Shown here: piece by piece, positions 1 through 6,032 of the stretch
How the letters are laid out: the number at the start of each line of letters is the position of its first letter
Position numbering within the stretch: position 1 is the stretch's first letter
Origin: Clostridiales bacterium UBA8960
GTDB taxonomy: Bacteria; Bacillota; Clostridia; Peptostreptococcales; Acidaminobacteraceae
Length of the DNA: 7,994 nt
Assembly (NCBI GenBank): GCA_003482695.1
Contig: DMYC01000206.1
Coordinates: 1 to 7,994 of the forward strand
Direction of reading: 5' to 3'
Made by a program: the position numbers and the translations under genes
The notes under the pieces: model-generated
Database searches by the model: none
Seen by the model: the letters and a program-made list of their open reading frames with translations, nothing else
What the model was told of the DNA's origin: nothing

Positions 1-22
1 ATGTGCATTCCGTCTAAAATGA

Positions 23-28
23 TATTAT
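23..28 (+). promoter_or_regulatory. Possible -10 box ahead of the permease operon
   Basis: TATTAT lies about 100 nt upstream of the permease start and would place transcription initiation near 35, just before the leader hairpin. The matching -35 box would fall at or before the window edge and cannot be judged. All three forward frames are closed by position 30, so no upstream plus-strand gene runs past this point. Weak call, by position and sequence only. Confidence 0.2.
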
Positions 29-39
29 AGACTTAAAGA

Positions 40-88
40 GCGGGATTCATACTTCTCACGATTCAAGGGCCCAGAAAAGTGACCCCGC
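40..88 (+). promoter_or_regulatory. Structured 5' leader of the permease operon, unidentified
   Basis: GCGGG (40-44) can pair with CCCGC (84-88). Inside it, TCAC (56-59) can pair with GTGA (79-82), enclosing a 19-nt loop that holds the self-complementary GGGCCC (67-72). No T-run follows, so this is not an intrinsic terminator. It does not match the purine, guanidine-I (ykkC) or preQ1 riboswitch consensus as I know them. It could be a regulatory leader, an mRNA stabiliser, an operator or chance pairing. The helices are short, so confidence is low. Confidence 0.25.
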
Positions 89-126
89 CAAGTTAACTGC
101 CAATCAAACAATTATGGAGGCATACT

Positions 127-1671
127 ATGAGCAATTTTTTAGGATGGAAAAAAGGCGATTGGGGCGCATATTTTGGGCTCCTTGCCAATAATCTTACAAA
201 CTTTTTTACTATGGCTGGTTTACTAATTTTCGCAGTTGGGTTACCTGCTGAATTTGTATACACTCGCGTTGCACCAGGTTTTGGTCTTGCCATATTTATC
301 GCAGGCTTTTTCTACTGGTATGCAGGGCGAAATCTGATGAAGAGAACAGGACGAACAGATGTCACTGCACTTCCATCAGGACCAAGCGCTCCATCGATAT
401 TCATTGTCGTTTTTCTAGTCATTATGCCAATCTCTCGATCAACTGGCGACCCGTACTATGCACTTAAAGTTGCACTCGGGTGGTGTTTCCTTGAAGCTTT
501 AGTTGAGTTATCAGGTGCCTTTATCGGCGACTGGTTAAGAAGAATTATTCCAAGAACTGTATTATTGTCTGCTCTTGCGGGTTTAGGCCTTCTACTTCTT
601 GCTATGAATCCAATTCTACAATCATTTGAAGCACCATACGTCTCTTTTGTTGTCATTGCAGTCATTTTTATCAACTGGTTTGGAAAAAAACCTGTTTTTC
701 CTAAAATACCAACCGGTTTCTTAATACTAGCGGTTGGTACAATCTTAGCATGGGTTTTTGGTCAAATGAATCCTGCTGGCATTACAGACGGCCTGAAAAC
801 AATAGGTGTTTCCGTGCCTTTACTACAGATTGCAGACTTATTCACTGGCATCCCACCTGCTCTCGTCTTCTTGATTTCAGCGATTCCATTAGGTGTTACA
901 AACTTTATTTTCACACTTGAAAACATTGAATCTGCATCTGCAGCAGGTGACGATTATAATGTTAGAAACATTATGCTTGCAAACGGCATTTCATCTATTA
1001 TTGGGAGTTTCTTTGGAAATCCATTCCCTACGACAGTCTATATCGGTCACCCAGGTTGGAAGTCAATCGGAGCAGGCATTGGGTACACACTGGTTACTGG
1101 ATTCTCCGTTTTCCTTATTTCATTATTCGGACTCGGCGGATTATTCTTAGGCATCATTCCACTTAGTGCAGTATTCCCAATACTCTTTTATGTCGGGATC
1201 GTCGTTGCGAAGCAAGCTGCTACTGAATCCCCTCAAAATGAAATCCCTGCCCTCTTTGTTTGCTTGTTCCCTTGGATAGCTAATTGGGCACTTACGCTTC
1301 TAAACAACACACTCTCTGCAGCCGGAACAAACGCTGCCGCAGTTGGTCTTGAAGCTTTCACAAAAGCAGGCGTCTACCATCGTGGTTTAGTTGCGTTAGG
1401 TAGTGGCGCTCCAATTAGCAGCATATTATGGGGATGCCTCGTCGTATTCGCTATAAGAAGCCAGTCAAAATTTGCTATTATAACTGCGCTATGCGCTGCA
1501 CTTTTAACCTATACTGGTGTCATTCATTCACCATCTGTCGGCTTTGGTCTACAGCCAACAATCGCCATAGGTTACCTGTTAATAGCTGTACTTTTCATCT
1601 ATAAACATTTTATGGATGGAGATGATAAGACACAAGGGCAAATTCAAACGATGCCAGATCAAACAGCTTAG
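127..1671 (+). CDS. NCS2-family permease (xanthine/uracil/vitamin C transporter type)
   Basis: Predicted integral membrane transporter of 514 aa, a usual length for the nucleobase-cation symporter-2 / xanthine-uracil permease superfamily. The protein is hydrophobic throughout, with about a dozen or more membrane segments. In the region expected to be TM8 it carries an acidic motif, ENIESAS, with E265 and E268; then NGISSIIGSFFGNPFPTT, with G297-N298-P299 and P301-T302-T303, at the TM10 position where the family has its second substrate-binding half. The start is fixed by GGAGG (116-120) six bases before the ATG. It opens an operon with an ankyrin/TPR gene and FdrA/DUF1116 genes, so the cargo is plausibly a purine, ureide or related nitrogen compound; that is inferred from context only. 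The TM8/TM10 motifs differ from the best-studied uracil and xanthine carriers, so I assign the superfamily but not a substrate. The C-terminal tail after the last membrane segment is short and polar. Confidence 0.85.
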   Translation: MSNFLGWKKGDWGAYFGLLANNLTNFFTMAGLLIFAVGLPAEFVYTRVAPGFGLAIFIAGFFYWYAGRNLMKRTGRTDVTALPSGPSAPSIFIVVFLVIMPISRSTGDPYYALKVALGWCFLEALVELSGAFIGDWLRRIIPRTVLLSALAGLGLLLLAMNPILQSFEAPYVSFVVIAVIFINWFGKKPVFPKIPTGFLILAVGTILAWVFGQMNPAGITDGLKTIGVSVPLLQIADLFTGIPPALVFLISAIPLGVTNFIFTLENIESASAAGDDYNVRNIMLANGISSIIGSFFGNPFPTTVYIGHPGWKSIGAGIGYTLVTGFSVFLISLFGLGGLFLGIIPLSAVFPILFYVGIVVAKQAATESPQNEIPALFVCLFPWIANWALTLLNNTLSAAGTNAAAVGLEAFTKAGVYHRGLVALGSGAPISSILWGCLVVFAIRSQSKFAIITALCAALLTYTGVIHSPSVGFGLQPTIAIGYLLIAVLFIYKHFMDGDDKTQGQIQTMPDQTA

Positions 1672-1695
1672 TATAAGGTCGAAAGGAGCATAATA

Positions 1696-2961
1696 ATGAG
1701 TCAAGAATTAATCCACTTATGCGATAGTGAGAATGTTGAAGCTGTCAAATCACTGCTTACTCGAGGGGTCGATGTGAATTTTCAAAGTGAAGACGGAAGA
1801 ACGCCTCTTATGGCAGCTGTTCAAAAGAACAATCTCGAACTGGCCACACTTCTTATGGAGTCAGGTGGCGATTTAAATATTAGAGACAATACGATGCTAA
1901 CACCATGGCTATGTGCAGGCGCAAATGGATTTCATAAAATAATGCAAGTTGCACTACTTCACGGTGCAGATATAAATATGACAAACCGTTTTGGTGGCAC
2001 TGTCCTTTTGCCTAGCAGTGAAAAAGGTTACTTAAGAAGTGTGGAAGTCGCAATTGAAGCCGGTGTTCCCATCAACCATGTGAACGACCTTGGTTGGTCC
2101 GCATTACAGGAAGCCGTGATTCTAGGCAACGGTGGTTTTCTGTACAGTGACATCATTAGATGCTTAATGGATGCTGGTGCAGATGCACTTTTGCGTGACA
2201 ACGATGGAAAATCAGCACTTGATTGGGCGAAAACTCACAAACAAGCCAACGTCATAAAATTATTGAACAAAATGGAGACAATTGACACCAATAGCCCGAT
2301 TTATACGGTGAGGCAGTTCATCAAATCCAATCAATATGTTGAAGCACTTGAATTAATCGAAATTGCTAAAGAAAAGCATGCCGATTTGGAATTAGAGTAC
2401 TTAAAAGGGCACTTATACAGCCTCTTAGACAACCCTGAAGAAGCGCTAAAAACTTATAAAGCCGCTGCAAGTTTACCAAATGGATCGCCTGAGTTCTTAT
2501 TTTATACCGCAAACACACTTAGAACACTTAAAAGAGCCAACGAGGCATTAGATGAGTACGACCTAGCTATTTCTATGGATCCAAATGATTTTTTTTACCG
2601 ATATCATAAATCAAACTACCTAAGAGAGATTGGTAGACACGAAGAAGCCGTTTTAGAAATGGATGAGCTGTTAAAACGAGATGCAAATCGATATGATTAC
2701 TACTTTCATAAGGCAAACAGTTTGAGATCTCTAGGTCGTCATGAGGATGCGATTTTAGCAATGGATCTAGCGATTAAGGCTGATCCGGGCAATCCACTTT
2801 ACGTATTTCACAAAGCAAAATCTTTATCATTGCTTGGACGATATCAAGAAGCAATCATACTAATAGATATGGCAATCTCACTTAAGTCAACGCCTATTTA
2901 TTTGCAAGAAAGAGAATTTGTCCGAAGGGAGATTGAAAATGGCCATCAAAACAATAATTAA
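1696..2961 (+). CDS. Ankyrin-repeat plus TPR protein, cytosolic
   Basis: A 421-aa protein built almost entirely of helical repeats, with no signal peptide or membrane segment. The N-terminal half (about 1-195) contains six ankyrin-like units: roughly 1-30, 31-63, 64-96, 97-129, 130-167 (five residues longer) and 168-195. Typical marks are DGRTPLMAAV, GADIN and DNDGKSALDWA. The C-terminal half holds a degenerate helical unit (about 202-230) and then five TPRs at exact 34-residue spacing: 231-264, 265-298, 299-332, 333-366 and 367-400. These carry LGRHEDAILAMDLAI-type cores. AAAGGAG (1682-1688), seven bases before the ATG, sets the start. It follows the permease by 24 nt, and its last 23 nt overlap the FdrA gene. 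Such proteins are protein-binding scaffolds; no enzymatic motif is visible. Its place between transporter and enzymes suggests a partner or assembly role in the same pathway, which is inference. Confidence 0.85.
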   Translation: MSQELIHLCDSENVEAVKSLLTRGVDVNFQSEDGRTPLMAAVQKNNLELATLLMESGGDLNIRDNTMLTPWLCAGANGFHKIMQVALLHGADINMTNRFGGTVLLPSSEKGYLRSVEVAIEAGVPINHVNDLGWSALQEAVILGNGGFLYSDIIRCLMDAGADALLRDNDGKSALDWAKTHKQANVIKLLNKMETIDTNSPIYTVRQFIKSNQYVEALELIEIAKEKHADLELEYLKGHLYSLLDNPEEALKTYKAAASLPNGSPEFLFYTANTLRTLKRANEALDEYDLAISMDPNDFFYRYHKSNYLREIGRHEEAVLEMDELLKRDANRYDYYFHKANSLRSLGRHEDAILAMDLAIKADPGNPLYVFHKAKSLSLLGRYQEAIILIDMAISLKSTPIYLQEREFVRREIENGHQNNN

Positions 2962-4486
2962 GAAAAACACCTATTTCGATTCTGTTTCACTAATGACTTT
3001 GTCGACTAAAGCAAACAATATCGAAGGCATTAAACAAGTCAATATTTCTATGGGCACAACCATGAATAAGGAAGTATTAAAAAGTGTTGGGCTTTACTCT
3101 CAAGAAGTTGAGGAGGCTAAGCCAGGCGATATGATGATCATCTACCAAAACGAAGATGGCTACGATCTCGATGCATTAGAAGATCAAATAATGGCGGTCA
3201 TGGTTAGAAAGGAGGCGCAAGAATCCTCAAATGAACAGGCTTACTCCAGTATTGATGCCGCTTTAAAAAGCAATCCTAATGCAGGTGTCGCAGTCGTGTC
3301 TGTCCCTGGTGTATATGCAACACGTGTCGCCAGAAAAGCATTAAATAGTGGTTTACATGTTATGATTTTTAGCGATAATGTCTCACTTGAAGATGAGATT
3401 TCACTTAAAACTGAAGCACATGAAAAAAAATTGCTCGTCATGGGTCCGGACTGTGGCACAAGCATTATTGGTGGTAAAGGGCTTTGTTTTTCAAATGAAG
3501 TGCGCAAAGGTAGAATTGGCATCGTAGCAGCATCAGGTACAGGTGCACAAGAGGTCAGTGTCCGTGTTCACGATTTCGGAGGAGGCATATCACATCTTAT
3601 CGGCACTGGTGGTAGAGACCTTTCAAAAGAAGTCGGAGGCATCATGATGCTCGATGGACTTCAGGCTTTGATGGATGATGAAAACACAGATGTAATCATT
3701 CTAATCTCTAAGCCGCCTGCTGAAGCCGTCGCAAAAAAAATCTACGAAACCGTCTCTAAAAGTGCTAAACCTATCATCATCTGCTTCATCGGAGGCGATC
3801 AAGCAGAAATTGAATCCAGTGGTGCAATTTACGCTAAAACAACTAAGCAAGCAGCGCTGAAAGCCGTTATTCTGTCAGGTATCCCAGAAGCAACGATCAA
3901 TAAACGGTCTCTTAATCTTCCTTTAATCGAAGATGTCAAAGAAAAACTCAATCCGACACAAAAATATATAAGAGGCTTATTTTGTGGTGGAACGATTTGC
4001 GATGAAGTGGCACATCTCATCAAAGAAGTGTACGATAACGTCTACACTAATATTTCAAAGGATCCTAAATATAGACTTGACGATGTGGCCATCAGTCGTG
4101 AGCATACATTGATCGACTTTGGCGACGATGCTTTTACTAAAGGCAAACCGCATCCGATGATTGATCCTTCACTAAGAAACGAACGATTTTTAAAAGAAGC
4201 CGCTGATCCTGAAGTTGGCGTCATTGTTGTAGATATCGTTTTGGGATATGGTTCTCATCCTGATCCAGTTGGCGTGATGTTGCCAGTCATTAAGCAGGCA
4301 AAAGAACTTGCAAAAACAGAAAATAGACATCTTGAAATCTTAGCATTTGTCTTGGGAACAGAACGCGATCCACAAGAATTTGCGGATCAGGTAGCAAGAT
4401 TATCTGCTGAAGGTGTTACCATCTCAAGCAGTGCGGAAAATACAGGTCTCCTCTCAAGAGGATTTGTGAGCAAGGAGGTTTCATGA
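2939..4486 (+). CDS. fdrA: FdrA-family protein (acyl-CoA synthetase / succinyl-CoA synthetase-like)
   Basis: A 515-aa protein matching the FdrA family, which resembles succinyl-CoA synthetase chains. In E. coli fdrA belongs to the allantoin/ureide cluster and is linked with YlbE and YlbF to oxamate carbamoyl transfer. Visible signatures are the N-terminal IKKNTYFDSVSLM; MGPDCGT (168-174); the phosphate-binding-like loop GIVAASGTGAQEV (194-206); GTGGRDLS (222-229); a second-domain glycine loop FCGGT (348-352); and a C-terminal DIVLGYGSHPDP segment. I chose the ATG at 2939 over an in-frame TTG at 2918 because AAGGGAG (2925-2931) sits seven bases upstream of the ATG and lies inside any protein begun at the TTG. 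The start lies within the ankyrin/TPR gene (23-nt overlap) and the stop overlaps the DUF1116 gene start, so translation is probably coupled. Family assignment is firm; the exact reaction here is inferred from E. coli relatives. The third E. coli partner, YlbF/DUF2877, is not in this window. Confidence 0.88.
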   Translation: MAIKTIIKKNTYFDSVSLMTLSTKANNIEGIKQVNISMGTTMNKEVLKSVGLYSQEVEEAKPGDMMIIYQNEDGYDLDALEDQIMAVMVRKEAQESSNEQAYSSIDAALKSNPNAGVAVVSVPGVYATRVARKALNSGLHVMIFSDNVSLEDEISLKTEAHEKKLLVMGPDCGTSIIGGKGLCFSNEVRKGRIGIVAASGTGAQEVSVRVHDFGGGISHLIGTGGRDLSKEVGGIMMLDGLQALMDDENTDVIILISKPPAEAVAKKIYETVSKSAKPIIICFIGGDQAEIESSGAIYAKTTKQAALKAVILSGIPEATINKRSLNLPLIEDVKEKLNPTQKYIRGLFCGGTICDEVAHLIKEVYDNVYTNISKDPKYRLDDVAISREHTLIDFGDDAFTKGKPHPMIDPSLRNERFLKEAADPEVGVIVVDIVLGYGSHPDPVGVMLPVIKQAKELAKTENRHLEILAFVLGTERDPQEFADQVARLSAEGVTISSSAENTGLLSRGFVSKEVS

Positions 4487-4959
4487 TGAAAAGTGTTAAA
4501 GGCTTATTAACCCAGGATGTTGAAATCATTAACATTGGACTCGAAATGTTTAAAGACGATTTAATCAGCCAAGGTGTAAAAACGACTCAAGTCAATTTTC
4601 TCCCCCCTGCCGATGGCGATATTGAAGTGTTGAAAGCCTTAGATTACCTAAACTCTCCAGGAATATATGAAAAAATAGAAGCCGCAAACAAAGAAGTTGT
4701 CAATAGGATTATCACTTCTTCACCTGTCCTAATAGGTTATGAAAAGGCTATTGATGTAATTCCGGGTATGAAGAAGAATATGATTATACATGCTGGCCCT
4801 CCTATTGAGTATAAAGATATGTGTGGCGCGATGAAGGGTGCTGTAACCGGTGCATTAGTTTTTGAAGGTTTAGCAGAAGACATTCATAAAGCAGATACAC
4901 TTGCAGCTTCGGGGGAAATTGAGTTCTCACCTTGCCATGAACATAGTACAGTAGGCTAA
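4483..4959 (+). CDS. DUF1116 protein (YlbE/YahG family), N-terminal part, ends at an in-frame TAA
   Basis: 158 aa corresponding to the first third of a DUF1116 protein, whose members are usually about 420-475 aa. Family marks are NFLPPADGD near the start, a PVLIGYEKAIDVIPGM stretch, HAGPPI (103-108), CGAMKGAVTGALVFEG, and the terminal SPCHEHSTVG (149-158), at which point a TAA stops the frame. In relatives this motif continues G-P-MAGV; here the proline codon position is TAA. Two ATGs stand in tandem (4483 and 4486). AAGGAGG (4472-4478) is four bases from the first and seven from the second, so 4486 may be the real start. The 5' end overlaps the FdrA stop (ATGA). The following frame at 4960 supplies the rest of the protein. 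No other damage is visible. It may be a genuine subunit or the front part of a pseudogene. The expected role is with FdrA in ureide/oxamate-type metabolism, inferred from E. coli ylbE. Confidence 0.8.
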   Translation: MMKSVKGLLTQDVEIINIGLEMFKDDLISQGVKTTQVNFLPPADGDIEVLKALDYLNSPGIYEKIEAANKEVVNRIITSSPVLIGYEKAIDVIPGMKKNMIIHAGPPIEYKDMCGAMKGAVTGALVFEGLAEDIHKADTLAASGEIEFSPCHEHSTVG

Positions 4960-4962
4960 ATG
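4957..4962 (+). other. TAA-ATG junction splitting the DUF1116 gene
   Basis: The in-frame stop TAA (4957-4959) is followed directly by ATG (4960-4962) in the same reading frame. The ATG is not new: it encodes the methionine of the conserved GPMAG motif. No good Shine-Dalgarno sequence precedes it; the 20 nt upstream hold only weak purine runs. Synthesis of the downstream part would therefore depend on reinitiation by ribosomes that have just terminated, or on stop readthrough. TAA is not the codon used for selenocysteine (TGA) or pyrrolysine (TAG). Changing a proline codon CCN to TAA needs at least two base changes. Confidence 0.9.
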
Positions 4963-5922
4963 GCAGGCGTTACATCAGCCTCTATGTATGTACACGTCGT
5001 GAAAAACAAGACTTACGGAAATATATCTTATACTAACTTAAGTGAGCAACTCGCCAAAATATTAAGAATGGGCGCTAATGACCAAAGTGTTATCGATCGA
5101 CTAAACTGGATGCGCGACGTGCTCGGTCCAATGTTGAAAGAAGCCATGGAAATCGCAGGAGAAATCGACCTGAAATTGATGCTTTCTCAAGCACTCCACA
5201 TGGGCGACGAATGTCATAATCGAAATGTTGCAGGTACAACACTTCTTATCCAAGCATTAACACCTTATATCGTCCAAACGACCTTTTCAAATAAGGACAA
5301 AATTGACGTGTTCAACTTCATTAAGTCTTCAGATTATTTTTCTGGTCCAACTTGGATGGTCCTTTGCAAGAATGCATTAGATGCTGCTCACGGTGTACCA
5401 TATAGCACAATACTCACCACTATGGCAAGAAACGGCGTCGATTTTGGAATCAGACTCAGTGGTATGGGAGGCAATACTTGGTTCACTGGACAAGCGGGTT
5501 ATGTTGTTGGCCCACTATTTGCTGGATTTAAAGCTGAAGATTCAGGTAGAGATATCGGTGATAGTGCAGTCACGGAAACCTATGGTATTGGCGGATTTGC
5601 CATGTCAACTGCACTTGCAATTGTTTCACTCGTCGGCGGAACTGTTAGTGATGCGATTAATTATACGAAGAAAATGTATGAAATAACGGCTACTGAAAAT
5701 CCCAATGTCACAGTCCCTATCTTGAATTTTAAAGGTGTTCCGACAGGAATTGACATTCGAAAAGTTCTTGAAACAGGTGTATTACCTGTCATCAATACTG
5801 CAATTGCACACAAAGATGCTGGAATTGGTATGATCGGGGCTGGCATAACCTACCCTCCAATGGATTGCTTTAAAAAAGCAGCTATCGCTCTAGCAGATCA
5901 TATTAAATCAATAGAAAATTAA
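4960..5922 (+). CDS. DUF1116 protein (YlbE/YahG family), C-terminal part, starts directly after the in-frame TAA
   Basis: 320 aa corresponding to the remaining two thirds of a DUF1116 protein, in the same frame as the preceding part; 158 + 320 residues equal a normal full-length member. It begins MAGVTSASM, the direct continuation of the family's conserved motif. It then shows MRDVLGPML (51-59), LHMGDECHNRN (79-89), NGVDFGIRLSGMGGNTWF (158-175) with its glycine cluster, and a GIGGFAMS stretch. All conserved blocks remain in frame with no further stops, so it is either still expressed or only recently silenced. There is no convincing ribosome binding site, and the ATG abuts the upstream stop, suggesting termination-reinitiation. 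It is the last gene of the operon, ending just before a strong terminator. If the split kills expression, both parts are one pseudogene; otherwise they would form a two-chain enzyme acting with FdrA. Confidence 0.8.
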   Translation: MAGVTSASMYVHVVKNKTYGNISYTNLSEQLAKILRMGANDQSVIDRLNWMRDVLGPMLKEAMEIAGEIDLKLMLSQALHMGDECHNRNVAGTTLLIQALTPYIVQTTFSNKDKIDVFNFIKSSDYFSGPTWMVLCKNALDAAHGVPYSTILTTMARNGVDFGIRLSGMGGNTWFTGQAGYVVGPLFAGFKAEDSGRDIGDSAVTETYGIGGFAMSTALAIVSLVGGTVSDAINYTKKMYEITATENPNVTVPILNFKGVPTGIDIRKVLETGVLPVINTAIAHKDAGIGMIGAGITYPPMDCFKKAAIALADHIKSIEN

Positions 5923-5927
5923 CCCCC

Positions 5928-5964
5928 AGAGAATGAGACGACGATTCGTCTTTTTCTCTTTTTT
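5928..5964 (+). terminator. Intrinsic terminator of the permease-FdrA-DUF1116 operon
   Basis: The core stem AGACGA (5936-5941) / TCGTCT (5946-5951) closes a CGAT loop. After one G-T and one T-T position, the stem extends through AGAGAA (5928-5933) / TTCTCT (5954-5959). A T-run (5959-5964) follows. It starts six bases after the stop codon of the last operon gene and separates that unit from the lipoprotein gene. Confidence 0.88.
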
Positions 5965-5972
5965 GAGAGCAA

Positions 5973-6001
5973 TTATCATCTGTATTTTAATCCCCTATAA
6001 A
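5973..6001 (+). promoter_or_regulatory. Candidate sigma-A promoter for the lipoprotein gene
   Basis: TTATCA (5973-5978, four of six matches to TTGACA) and TATAAA (5996-6001, five of six matches to TATAAT) are 17 bp apart, in the short gap between the upstream terminator and the lipoprotein gene. A second TATAAA at 6007-6012 is an alternative -10 but has no good -35 partner. The strong terminator just upstream means a promoter is needed in this gap. Confidence 0.4.
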
Positions 6002-6032
6002 TTGGGTATAAATCTTTTCAGGAGGTACAATC

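Noticed and set aside
1..126. Purine or guanidine riboswitch ahead of the permease
   Set aside because: The conserved core sequences of these classes as I know them are not present; only generic pairing is seen, so only an unidentified leader is listed.
893..1150. Open frame of 85 codons inside the permease gene
   Set aside because: It lies in another frame of a well-supported membrane protein, has no ribosome binding site and encodes no recognisable protein.
2918..2938. TTG start giving FdrA seven extra residues
   Set aside because: The ribosome binding site AAGGGAG (2925-2931) is ideally placed for the ATG at 2939 and would lie inside the coding region of the longer form; FdrA relatives begin near the IKKNTYFDSVSLM segment.
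3241..3522. Minus-strand open frame of 93 codons opposite the FdrA gene
   Set aside because: It is fully antisense to a strongly conserved gene, without its own signals; it and the other minus-strand frames are shadows of real genes.
4957..4959. Recoding of the stop as selenocysteine or pyrrolysine
   Set aside because: Those use TGA and TAG respectively; the codon here is TAA, no known system inserts an amino acid at TAA in these bacteria, and the genes in this window otherwise use TAA as a normal stop.
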